Assembly: GCA_038216655.1 (NCBI GenBank)
Contig: JBBQPZ010000007.1
Coordinates: 1-64,000, forward strand
Direction of reading: 5' to 3'
DNA: 64,000 bases
From: JAFDWR01 sp038216655
GTDB taxonomy: Bacteria; Armatimonadota; Fimbriimonadia; Fimbriimonadales; Fimbriimonadaceae
In this document: one piece after another, positions 26,364 through 34,893 of the stretch
Position numbering within the stretch: position 1 is the first letter of the stretch
Layout of the letters: every line of letters starts with the position of its first letter
The notes under the pieces: model-generated
Databases searched by the model: none
What the model was told of the DNA's origin: nothing
What the model saw: the letters and a program-made list of their open reading frames with translations, nothing else
Made by a program: the position numbers and the translations under genes

Positions 26364-29300
26364 TCATGGCTCTCGGGGAGTATCTCCCGGGTGGAGGGCA
26401 CTTTGGCCCTCAGCGCTGGTGCTTGGCACGGACCGGCCACCGGACAGGACACTCGAGGTTGGTCCGCCACCGAAGGACGTGCCGCGCGGCATAGGTTGGG
26501 TTCCGGCGGTGGTTGGAGGCTCCAACAAGGCTCTCGAGTTGAGTTCGACCATAAGGCGGTTGGTTTCGGCAAGGAACCGCTGGGCGGCGTCCTGGCCGCT
26601 TCCCGTATGCATCGTCTCCATCAGGATCCGGAGGCGTCCGGCTTCCGATGGCTCGTCTTTGATCGCTCTCGCCGCCTGGCGAAGGGACTCATACTGCCCG
26701 GCGTCGATCAGCGATTGGAGCTCATTGATATGTCGCGCCACGTACTTGGCGGCATGGCTGGCCCGCTCCTGGACGGTTCCCTGGCCCGTCGTGTAGTCGA
26801 GGAAGAAGCTGGTCTCCGAGAGGGCGGACTGGAGGGTCGAGCTCGAATCCGCTCCGACGAGTGACGCCGCTTCGCGTGAAGCAAGTGGGAAGCGGCGTGA
26901 CCCATGCGTCGAATAGGCTTCCGGAGTCAGCATCATCGTATCTTGCAGAGCCGCGTTGATTTGCGAATTAATGGCGTCGCGCTGGGCCGCTGGCAATGCA
27001 TCGACCCCGCCGGGAAGCGCGGCACGCCGGGCCAGCAATTGCTGCAGCCTCTGCTCGGCGGCGATTCGAGCCTGCTCTGGTCCACCCGCCGAGGTGACGA
27101 GGGTGGACCGGCGGCTTTCCGCCTCCCTGGCTTCGACAATCAGGGCTTCGATTTGAGCCAACCGCTGCTGAGCCGCAGTCGCGCCCGCTTCGTCGCCCGC
27201 CGCTCGGGATGCGGCGATGCGTTCGGCGGCTCGACGGTGAACATCCGCCTCCTGGGTCGCAAAGAACGCTTCCCTTTGCACCGGATCGGACGTCTCGGCA
27301 CCCTGGAGTAGGCGACGGATGCCTTCGACTTCTCCGGCATGGTTCTGCGCTGCCTGGGCAGTGGCTCCGTGTACGGGCTGCATTTCGGCATCGAGGAACG
27401 TGCTCACCATCACGTTCCGGGCGGCGTCGCCTCCGAACTCGGCGTTAAGTTCTTGCTGGAGCGCTGCTCGTGCCTCGGCAAAGCGCTCGCCTTGCACGGA
27501 AAGATCAATATCCGAAGAGATCTTGCTGGAGGTACGGACGTTGACCTCGTCTCCGGGAGCACGCGGACCGAACACCGCGGTCGGACGTTCTCCATCGTGA
27601 ATCGTCACGCCAAACCGGCGGGCGATCCTCTGCGCCACCGACATGACGCGGGCGCGCCGGATGTCGAGAATTCGCTGGGCAACTTCGGGCGGCAGGTTCA
27701 TATCGCCAAGACGCCCCCAGCCTCCGGCCTCTTGCACCGCCGACAGCACCTCGGTGTCGGTTCGGGCCGCCCGTATTCGGGCCGCGACTTCTCCACCCGA
27801 CATGAGACCCAGTTGGCTCTCCAATTGAGCGAGGTCACGCGCGGCGGCGGCGGCTTCGGCATCGGCTGCGCCGAGTTGTCTTCCGAGAGCCCTCGCTTCC
27901 GCCGCGCTTTCGGGAGATTCGTCCAGCATCTGTTCTCGCTGGGCGCGTAGCTGACGCACTCGATCCCGGAGCGTCTCGACCCGCGCCTCCTGCTCTGGAG
28001 TCGGTTCCGTATGAGTCGTCGCCGCCGGGGGTACGGGAACCTCATCATCCGCAGGTAAACCGAGCCGAGTTCTCGCGAGCGCCCTCTCTTGACGGCGGGC
28101 TTCGCTCTGCTGTTGCTGATACTCTTCGCGCGTCGTCTGGCGGGTCGCTGGGTCGGGACGGGTACCCAGTGATTCAACGCCCGGCTCGGTTGGCGCCGGA
28201 GTCGCTCCTTCGGCAGGATGTGTGGCCGGCGTCGCCGCGGGCTCGGCCAAGGCGGTGGGGTCGGCGGGCGGAGTCGCGACGACATGGGCGGCCGGTTCGG
28301 TCGGCGTTGCGGGTTCGACCGGAGCGATACGCGGCGTCGCCGTTGTGGCGGTAGGCTCGGCGATCGTCGGACTCGGGGTCGCCGCTGGCGTCGGAGCGTG
28401 AGCAGTTGACGCCGCGGGATCGACGGTTGTCGTGGTCGCCGAAGCCGTCGTCGTTGCTGGGGTCGTCGCTGGCGGGGTTGGTGGCGCGGGCGCGGGCGGA
28501 GTAGGGGAGCGGGAGGCGGTCTGCCGCTCCGATTCAGCCTGAAGCTGAGCGCCGTAGTGCTCCTGGCCGGTAACGATTTGGCCCGCCGCATCGCGAATCG
28601 GCCCGGTCGTACCCGGAGCCCGTGGCGGCATCGCGGCACCCTGGAGAGTGGCTCCCACCGCGGCCCCAATGATGCCCCGGATCCAGCCGTGCCAATCGAA
28701 GGCAGCCCCCGTTTGGATGCTCTGGACACCGCTTTGGATGGCACTTGTAATCGCCGTTAAGACAGTGCCCGTTCCCGCGCTCACCATCAATCGGCGCGTA
28801 AGCGTGCTTCCTCCCGGCGAGAAGCGCCGGGTCAATCCGCCGCTCACCGCGCTCGTCGCCCCGCTGAGAATGCTTGCGACCACGATCCGCTCGACCCGAT
28901 TGGTCAGCGTGTCGTTCACGGATTCGGGCGACGCGTTCGGCCCAAACTCGGCGAGCGCCTGGTTGAGGGCACCCGTTATCAGGCCGACCAGTCCCTCGAT
29001 GCCCGCACGACGAAGCCAGGTGTTGAAGACGGTTGCACCCGCGCCGGTTGCGAGTCCCAAGCCGAGGGTAGCGAAGGTGCTCGCGGCATCGATCCCTCCG
29101 CGCATCGCCCCTTCTCGAGTGTCGGCCCATGCCTGGGCGGTATCGACGTGGCCGGTGGCGAGAAGAGAACCAGCGGCACTCGTCGTTCCTCGAACGGTTC
29201 CGACGGAGACCGCACCGCCCGCAGTGACAATCGTGCCGGCCGTTCCCCAAGCGACGACGGTCGCCGCGGTGCCGGTCGCTCCGACCCCGGTAGCGGCGGC

Positions 29301-32300
29301 ACCGCCTACGGCGAGAGCCGCGGGGGCGGCGACAATCACCGCACAGGCCACGGCGATCGTAAAGGATGTGTCGCGGACAAACGTGAGATCGCTGACCGCG
29401 CTCTCCGCGCCCGAGATCGTCCCGTTAATGTACGCGGTCCACTCATGGCGGCAGCTCTCGTACTCGCGCTTCACGGTCTCGAGATTCCGCATCGCGTTCC
29501 TCAACATTGCCTGGAACAGGGGAACGTTCCACGCGTTGACCGCCGCCTCAAGATCGGTCACCATCTGAGTGCCGCGGGCGGACATGTTCGACGGGAACGA
29601 CCAGCGACTCAAGCTCGGCGGCACCACGCCGCCATACATGTCGGAGATCGACGCAACCAAGCCGCCGCCGCTGTGCCACCACTGGTCGGGATCGGTTCCC
29701 CCATGGTTCTGATCCATCCAGGCCCGTTCGTCGCGCTGAGCCTCAAGCGGCCACTCGGTGTAGTAACGGAACATGCTCCGCAGGTAGCGCACGCGCCCTC
29801 GCACATATTGCTCGTACTCGGCTCGCGTCAAGACGGTGGCGGCGCCATGTTCGTCGACTTGCACCGAGTAGTGATCCTCCGTCGGAGGGGCGGCCGTTGC
29901 GGGCGCGGCCGGATCGGTAGAGGGAGTCGCGCCGGACGTGGGAGGTCGCCCGGTGGGGGGAGCGGCCGGAGCCGGGTCGGGCAGGCGCTGAACAAGTTGC
30001 CTCGGCGGCGCGATCTCGCGGGCGGTGGAGACGAGTTGCGCTCGCACCGCGGAGAGGATAGCGGTCGACCAGCGGTCGACGATTTCCGCATCCGACATCT
30101 CCTGCAGATTGACGGCGAGATCGACGTTCACCACGTCCAATTGGGCGTTCGGGATGTTCTCGCGCCGGACGATCCTCTCGGCCTCTTGGATCGCTTGCAT
30201 CGAGAGCTCGTCCAGTCTTTCCTGCTCACGCTGCTGCAGACCATGCGCTTGGTAGGTTCGCGAGTATAGGTTGACGTAGAGTGAATCCCGCCGTCCAACT
30301 CCCATGAGAAGGCGACGCTCCGTGCCTTGGGCTTCGCGCTCCGCCGCGTCACCGGAGGGCGACGACCCCTCACGAGCAGGCTGGACCCTACCTTCGCGCT
30401 GCTGAACGACGTGGGTCAACTCGTGTCCGATCAGTGCCACGCCTTGGGTCGTGTGGGGCTCAAACTGTCCCGCCCCGAAGAACACGTCCGAACCGATCGT
30501 AAAGGCGCGAGCGCCGATGTCGCGGGCGGCGGTCGCGGACCTTGGGTCGGCGTGAAGACGGGCGCCCTCGACGTTGCCAGGGGCGACTTCGTTGAACCGC
30601 TCCATCACCGCGCCCGGTACGGGCATTCCCGCGCCGCCGGACTGGAGAAGGTGTTGGCGAAGCTGCCCGGGATCGACATCGTCCGCATTCGCGCGAATCG
30701 GGCTGCGCTGCAAGACTTGGCCGTCTGGGCTCGCCAAAGTAGACGGCGACATCCAAGGCGCGAAGGGGAAGGAGCCGAAGCCTCCCCCTCCGAGGAAGCT
30801 TCCAGGACCTGAGGGACGTCCAGTGCCGATACCTGACATGCCACCCGCGATCCCCGAGCCCAAGCCCCCGATCCCAAGGGAGCGAGAGAGGCCGCCCGTC
30901 TGGGCACCTTGGAGGGCGCGAGCCAGACCTGAGAACCACGAGCCACCGGAGGTTGCCCCTGCTCCGGCGGACACTCCCGGGGCCCCTGGTGCGGCAGCAT
31001 CTCGTTCTCGGCCCCAGCCCTCGCCCCAATTCTGGATGCCGCCGCCGATCGCCCTCATCCCGGAATCGAGACCGCCCCAAGCCGCTCCGCCGAGTCCACC
31101 CCCGGCAGCTCCCCGCACTCCCCGGTCGAAGCGGTTGTATCGGCTGGATACCGCATCCGAGATGCTGGAGCCGATGCCCCGGGCGATCGCGAATCCGAAC
31201 GCACCGGTGTTGTGCATCGAAGACGTGCCGGTCTCGCCTCTCGCCTCGGCGGCGCGGAAGCGCGAGTAGTCACCGATGTAGTCGTGCCCGTCCGGCGAGT
31301 TGATCGAATGAGGATCGATCATGCTCCCGCCGTGGTGGAGGGTGACGGTGTGGGATTGAACGTCCACAGTGGGACCCAGCGCCTGTCCCGACAGGAAACG
31401 ACCGACGCCGGTCTGGTTCATCAGGTACGAAATGCCGCTTCCGGAGCCGGTCAGACCGCTCACCAGATCGTCGTCGTGGACGTAGTTGTGATACTGCGGC
31501 CCCGCGGGCATGGTGTAAGCCGCGTTGCCGAACGTGGTGACGTCATTCCGGCTAAGGTCCGCCCCGCCCCCCTGAGCCTGGCGAAGTGCTTCGCTGACGA
31601 TAAGGCTGCCCTGCGAGTGCGCGAAGATCCGGAGGCCGCCGTTGTGCTGACGCGCGTCGCCGTAGTTGCGAATCAGGCGTGTCATCGTAGCAATGGCAGG
31701 GTTGCGACTGCGGTCGAACATCTTGTCGCTGACGCACTGCAGGATGTCCTGTACCATTCCCGCCGAGGCGTTGTAAACGCCGACGACCGGGGTGTTGAGC
31801 TCGTTGGCGAAACGCTGCGCGGCAGAGTAGTGCTCGCTCAGCTTGGTATTGATTCCGTTGACGAAAATCGCCGCGCCGCCCGCAATCGCGGCATCGCGGG
31901 CCGACGGGGTCGAGGTGCCGTGCAGCCGCGGGACGTCCCCTTCTTGAGGCAGAGGATTGCCGGGGAGGAAGACGCCGGTCAGGTCGCCGTCGTTGGGTCT
32001 TGCCGTCAGTCCAACCTGGGTGACCCGGTCAAGCAGGCGCTGAGTACCACTTGCGACCCCTTGCGCAAATCGCTCTCCCGCCTGGACCCCACTGCCGATG
32101 AGATTCCCGATGCCACGCGCGGTTCCGGTGACCACCCCGATGGCCCCGTCGATCACCCCATTCACCACGGGCCGGACGGTTTCGACAATCTGGCGGCCCG
32201 TGTTGATGGCGCTGTCGATGGGGTGCCCGAGGAGGCCACCAACGGCGTCGATAATCCCCATCCCGACATTGACACCCTGCACCACACCGCGTCCGACCAT

Positions 32301-33815
32301 CCCCGCGATCGTCCGCCCCGCGTTCATAGTCGTATCGATCGGGTGACGGAGTAGCTGCCCGACCGGTCCGAGGCCGCTGGGGGCAAGCCCGGCGGGATCG
32401 AGGCCCGCCCGCTTCACCCCCGCGAGGCCCCTTTGCAAGGGACCCACCACCGGAGGGTGGCTCCCATTCGGGTCGATGGCACCGCCGACCATGTCGCCAA
32501 TCAGGTCCCCTTCGCCTTCAACCATGTCTCCAGCGATGTCTCCGGCACCACGGATGATCTTGCCGACGTTGATGATGATCTGAACTGCGGGGAAGGCGAT
32601 CGAGGCAGAAAACTTTGAGAGTCTCGCGTAGACCCTGATCAGGTGCTGCTGAATCCGGTTAACGAAGGTCGCGATCTTCACTTGAACACGAACGATGAGC
32701 CGGTTCATGAAGGCATTCAGTCGACTTTCGGAGGCCGCCTCCAACTCGTGGATCTCGGCCTTGGCGGCATCGGCGGCGATCAGGTCGACCTCGGTGAACA
32801 AGCCAAGCAGCCCGCCTGTAATCCCCTGAACGGTACCGGCAATCTCTTGCGCAAACTCACGGACACGGGCGGCGATTCGCTGTCCCTGCGCGGCGATGGA
32901 GGCGGTCCAGGCGGTGAACTGAGCAACCGCGGCCTGGGCGCGGGCGACGATTCCCGCCGGAAGGATCGCCGAGACCACCGCGAGGACCTTCTGAATCAGC
33001 GAGTTGGCGAGACCGATCGCACCGCTCACGAGGTTCGCGGCACCGGTGGCGACCATGGTGACCCGCGCCACGATCCGACCCACGCGCGCGTTGATGTTGT
33101 TGGCGATATTCGCGGCCCGCTGCAGCAGGTTCTGCGAGATGCGATTGACCTTTTGCGTCATGCGGTCCGCGGCCCTTTGAATCGCGCGAATTCCCGCCAA
33201 ACGCATCTGGTTCATCGCCAACAAAGCCAGGGTTCTGGCGACGACGCCCGCAGTCCCCACCGCCTTACTCGCGATCAGCGCGGCCTGACGAGCGATGGAG
33301 AGGCTATGTTGGAGCTCGATGTAGACCTTGGACAGTCCGAATTCAGCTTCGTTCGCGACGCCCCTAGCCATGGCCCGGACGATGTCTCCGCCGAATGCAC
33401 CGACGGAATGCGCGACCTCGCGGACTTCCTCGTCGGCGGAGTGTTCCAGGCTGTGGACAGTCTCGAGCGCGGTGTTTCGGGCAGTGGTGACTTGGGTCCG
33501 AGCTTCTTCAACGACCCGATCCACCATCCCGCCCGGATCGTCCATGACGTCCTGAGCGAGTTTGAGCCCCTCTCCAACGATGCCTTGGACGCGTGCGCCG
33601 ACGCTCTGGGCGAACCGTTTGGCGTCCTCTCCCAGGGAGCTGACGCCGGAGGCGAGACCCCGAGCGCCTGAGGTTGCGGCATCCCCGATCGCCACGCCCA
33701 TATTGGCAACTTGACGGGCTTTCTCCTCGGCGAAATTGAGAGCTCCAGACCCTGCCGAGCCCACTCCGTCAGCGACGGAACCTGCGAGTTCGGAAACCGC
33801 GTCAAGGATGCCCAT
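26364..33815 (-). CDS. Giant multidomain DUF4157 protein, candidate eCIS effector or tape-measure/effector hybrid
   Basis: 2483 residues from ATG 33815 (a GTG at 33830 gives five more). In order: helical, mildly hydrophobic N-terminus (1-480, tape-measure-like); repeats with HPIDTTMNAGRTI and HPIDSAINTGRQI (about 490-580); an alpha/beta-hydrolase-like domain with FAHSQGS (Ser734); a Gly-rich linker; DUF4157 with HELTH at 1131-1135; a glycine-zipper-like hydrophobic region (about 1400-1620); a Pro/Thr/Ala linker; coiled coils; a nucleotidyltransferase-like segment SSKISSDIDLSVQG (Asp2102, Asp2104); and a helical C-terminal domain. DUF4157 is a known marker of eCIS-linked toxins. It lies straight after the chaperone-like gene, where phages keep the tape measure. 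Which of the domains is active is unknown. Confidence 0.85.
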   Translation of the reverse strand: MGILDAVSELAGSVADGVGSAGSGALNFAEEKARQVANMGVAIGDAATSGARGLASGVSSLGEDAKRFAQSVGARVQGIVGEGLKLAQDVMDDPGGMVDRVVEEARTQVTTARNTALETVHSLEHSADEEVREVAHSVGAFGGDIVRAMARGVANEAEFGLSKVYIELQHSLSIARQAALIASKAVGTAGVVARTLALLAMNQMRLAGIRAIQRAADRMTQKVNRISQNLLQRAANIANNINARVGRIVARVTMVATGAANLVSGAIGLANSLIQKVLAVVSAILPAGIVARAQAAVAQFTAWTASIAAQGQRIAARVREFAQEIAGTVQGITGGLLGLFTEVDLIAADAAKAEIHELEAASESRLNAFMNRLIVRVQVKIATFVNRIQQHLIRVYARLSKFSASIAFPAVQIIINVGKIIRGAGDIAGDMVEGEGDLIGDMVGGAIDPNGSHPPVVGPLQRGLAGVKRAGLDPAGLAPSGLGPVGQLLRHPIDTTMNAGRTIAGMVGRGVVQGVNVGMGIIDAVGGLLGHPIDSAINTGRQIVETVRPVVNGVIDGAIGVVTGTARGIGNLIGSGVQAGERFAQGVASGTQRLLDRVTQVGLTARPNDGDLTGVFLPGNPLPQEGDVPRLHGTSTPSARDAAIAGGAAIFVNGINTKLSEHYSAAQRFANELNTPVVGVYNASAGMVQDILQCVSDKMFDRSRNPAIATMTRLIRNYGDARQHNGGLRIFAHSQGSLIVSEALRQAQGGGADLSRNDVTTFGNAAYTMPAGPQYHNYVHDDDLVSGLTGSGSGISYLMNQTGVGRFLSGQALGPTVDVQSHTVTLHHGGSMIDPHSINSPDGHDYIGDYSRFRAAEARGETGTSSMHNTGAFGFAIARGIGSSISDAVSSRYNRFDRGVRGAAGGGLGGAAWGGLDSGMRAIGGGIQNWGEGWGRERDAAAPGAPGVSAGAGATSGGSWFSGLARALQGAQTGGLSRSLGIGGLGSGIAGGMSGIGTGRPSGPGSFLGGGGFGSFPFAPWMSPSTLASPDGQVLQRSPIRANADDVDPGQLRQHLLQSGGAGMPVPGAVMERFNEVAPGNVEGARLHADPRSATAARDIGARAFTIGSDVFFGAGQFEPHTTQGVALIGHELTHVVQQREGRVQPAREGSSPSGDAAEREAQGTERRLLMGVGRRDSLYVNLYSRTYQAHGLQQREQERLDELSMQAIQEAERIVRRENIPNAQLDVVNVDLAVNLQEMSDAEIVDRWSTAILSAVRAQLVSTAREIAPPRQLVQRLPDPAPAAPPTGRPPTSGATPSTDPAAPATAAPPTEDHYSVQVDEHGAATVLTRAEYEQYVRGRVRYLRSMFRYYTEWPLEAQRDERAWMDQNHGGTDPDQWWHSGGGLVASISDMYGGVVPPSLSRWSFPSNMSARGTQMVTDLEAAVNAWNVPLFQAMLRNAMRNLETVKREYESCRHEWTAYINGTISGAESAVSDLTFVRDTSFTIAVACAVIVAAPAALAVGGAAATGVGATGTAATVVAWGTAGTIVTAGGAVSVGTVRGTTSAAGSLLATGHVDTAQAWADTREGAMRGGIDAASTFATLGLGLATGAGATVFNTWLRRAGIEGLVGLITGALNQALAEFGPNASPESVNDTLTNRVERIVVASILSGATSAVSGGLTRRFSPGGSTLTRRLMVSAGTGTVLTAITSAIQSGVQSIQTGAAFDWHGWIRGIIGAAVGATLQGAAMPPRAPGTTGPIRDAAGQIVTGQEHYGAQLQAESERQTASRSPTPPAPAPPTPPATTPATTTASATTTTVDPAASTAHAPTPAATPSPTIAEPTATTATPRIAPVEPATPTEPAAHVVATPPADPTALAEPAATPATHPAEGATPAPTEPGVESLGTRPDPATRQTTREEYQQQQSEARRQERALARTRLGLPADDEVPVPPAATTHTEPTPEQEARVETLRDRVRQLRAQREQMLDESPESAAEARALGRQLGAADAEAAAAARDLAQLESQLGLMSGGEVAARIRAARTDTEVLSAVQEAGGWGRLGDMNLPPEVAQRILDIRRARVMSVAQRIARRFGVTIHDGERPTAVFGPRAPGDEVNVRTSSKISSDIDLSVQGERFAEARAALQQELNAEFGGDAARNVMVSTFLDAEMQPVHGATAQAAQNHAGEVEGIRRLLQGAETSDPVQREAFFATQEADVHRRAAERIAASRAAGDEAGATAAQQRLAQIEALIVEAREAESRRSTLVTSAGGPEQARIAAEQRLQQLLARRAALPGGVDALPAAQRDAINSQINAALQDTMMLTPEAYSTHGSRRFPLASREAASLVGADSSSTLQSALSETSFFLDYTTGQGTVQERASHAAKYVARHINELQSLIDAGQYESLRQAARAIKDEPSEAGRLRILMETMHTGSGQDAAQRFLAETNRLMVELNSRALLEPPTTAGTQPMPRGTSFGGGPTSSVLSGGRSVPSTSAEGQSALHPGDTPREP

Positions 33816-33857
33816 GGTAGGTGCGCCCACTTAGTGGTGTCGCGTCTTCTTTCAACT

Positions 33858-33885
33858 AAACAAACGAACCCTGGGGGTTCAAAAA
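33858..33885 (-). terminator. Weak hairpin with T-rich 3' flank
   Basis: On the minus strand GAACCC-CCA-GGGTTC is followed by GTTTGTTT. It sits between the DUF6760 stop and the giant gene start. It may partly terminate transcription, lowering expression of the giant gene relative to sheath and tube. The stem is only 6 bp, so this is tentative. Confidence 0.35.
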
Positions 33886-33895
33886 GGCCGAAAGC

Positions 33896-34060
33896 TCAGC
33901 GGTCTTCTCCGCTGAGCTTCCGATTGATCTTGCCGATCTCCTTGACCCAGCGGTGCCTTTCGGCGTGCTCCAGATCCAGGATGTCTTCAAGCGGCCAGTG
34001 GAAGTGATAGGCGATGTACGCTACCTCCTCGTGCAGAGCTTCCGAGGGGTAGCGGGCTAG
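33896..34060 (-). CDS. DUF6760-like ORF, expressed by -1 frameshift from the upstream gene
   Basis: 54 codons in the -1 frame relative to the 120-residue gene, ending TGA at 33898-33896. The product has the conserved EEVAYIAYHFHWPLEDIL and AERHRWVKEI typical of the small DUF6760 proteins in contractile-system loci. The frame contains no ATG, GTG or TTG between its upstream stop codon and the conserved region, so it cannot start normally. It continues exactly from the slippery heptamer at 34066-34060. The expected full product is a 174-residue fusion spanning 34419-33896. A start at CTG (codon 9) is the alternative but would cut the conserved N-terminus. Confidence 0.8.
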   Translation of the reverse strand, partial: LARYPSEALHEEVAYIAYHFHWPLEDILDLEHAERHRWVKEIGKINRKLSGEDR

Positions 34061-34066
34061 TTTCCC
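34019..34066 (-). promoter_or_regulatory. Programmed -1 ribosomal frameshift signal
   Basis: On the minus strand the 0-frame codons GTG GGA AAC TAG contain the heptamer G GGA AAC (34066-34060), which fits X XXY YYZ. Five nt downstream an 11-bp stem with one bulged A forms between 34054-34044 (CGCTACCCCTC) and 34030-34019 (GAGGAGGTAGCG), with a 13-nt loop. A GGAG lies about 13 nt upstream of the heptamer, a distance that can stimulate -1 shifting in bacteria. The same type of site (GGGAAAG) drives the G/T fusion in lambda. Confidence 0.8.
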
Positions 34067-34419
34067 ACCGCTTCTTCTTCTCCGGCTCCCTCTTCGTTTT
34101 CTTCAAGGGAGACTTCGTTGATTTTTCGATAGAAATCCTGAAGGAACGCGAGGTCCGCCGAGAACATGTTCTCGACGACACCGGTGTCGATAATCTCCAC
34201 CGTTCCAAGCTTGGTTATCACTCTCGCAAGGAGGATGATGACCAGATAGGCTTGGTTACTGCGAACTCTCGGATCTCGAAGTGGGGCGATCTCGTCTAGC
34301 GCGGTCGCCAGACGCATCTTCCCTTTGCGGTGGAGCGTCCCGTGCGAGTCCACGTAGCCTCGCGGCAACGTGAACTCGAACTCGGTCTGCAATCCACCTT
34401 TTGGAGTGGGTCTATTCAT
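34057..34419 (-). CDS. Tail-assembly-chaperone-like protein (0-frame product)
   Basis: 120 residues (MNRPTPKGG start, stop TAG at 34059-34057). The middle reads TLPRGYVDSHGTLHRKGKMR and later LARVITKLGTVEIIDTGVVENMF, a pattern seen in small proteins next to tube genes in contractile loci. The C-terminus is a Glu-rich tail (EEGAGEEEAVGN). By position, just after the tube and just before the giant gene, and by the frameshift site at its end, it corresponds to phage tail assembly chaperones of the gpG type. Most ribosomes should stop here; a fraction would shift to make the DUF6760 fusion. It starts 11 bp after the tube stop. Confidence 0.8.
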   Translation of the reverse strand: MNRPTPKGGLQTEFEFTLPRGYVDSHGTLHRKGKMRLATALDEIAPLRDPRVRSNQAYLVIILLARVITKLGTVEIIDTGVVENMFSADLAFLQDFYRKINEVSLEENEEGAGEEEAVGN

Positions 34420-34430
34420 GAAGCTCTAGC

Positions 34431-34865
34431 CTACTCCCGCGTGATCTTATCCACGCAGAGTTCCATCTCTTCGATCGCGATTTCGTTCTTTGTCGCGTCG
34501 AGGGACGGGCCTTTGAGCTTGCACGGCCACCCGTTGAAGAAGTGGAAACGAGCCACGACCTGCATGTCCGGAGAGAACAGGGTGATCGTTCCGTTCTTGC
34601 GGGCTTCTTGGATTTTGCCGTCTTCGACCAGCTTGCGCCATTCGTAGAGCTGCTTGTTGTCCGTGAGGCCACGTCGGAACACGACGTTGCTGTACTTGAT
34701 ATTGCCGGGGATCTTGTAGATCGTGTTGGTACCTTTCGGCCCGGCGTGAGTGACTTCGACGACCTGGTGCTCGGTGTCCAGGCCGGTGACTTCCTTGAAG
34801 ACGGCGTCGGTAATACCGTCCGTCTCCAAGTGCCACCGCATCGCAATTAGGGTTTCTGCTGGCAT
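34431..34865 (-). CDS. Contractile-system inner tube protein (gp19 family), main copy
   Basis: 144 residues. gp19-like subunit with GITDAVFKEVTGLDTEHQVVEV (key residues FKEVTGLD), IPGNIKYSNVVFRRGLTDN and LYEWRKLVEDGK. It lies 28 bp after the sheath gene, the usual sheath-tube order, so this is probably the main tube subunit (Pvc1-like). GGAG lies 9 nt before ATG 34865. Confidence 0.93.
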   Translation of the reverse strand: MPAETLIAMRWHLETDGITDAVFKEVTGLDTEHQVVEVTHAGPKGTNTIYKIPGNIKYSNVVFRRGLTDNKQLYEWRKLVEDGKIQEARKNGTITLFSPDMQVVARFHFFNGWPCKLKGPSLDATKNEIAIEEMELCVDKITRE

Positions 34866-34893
34866 TTCTTAGTTCTCCACTTTCAGAGCGGGC

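Noticed and set aside
26270..26572. N-terminal extension of the DUF5908-like gene
   Set aside because: It overlaps the end of the giant gene, is low in conserved features, and the family start MSITINRL lies at 26269.
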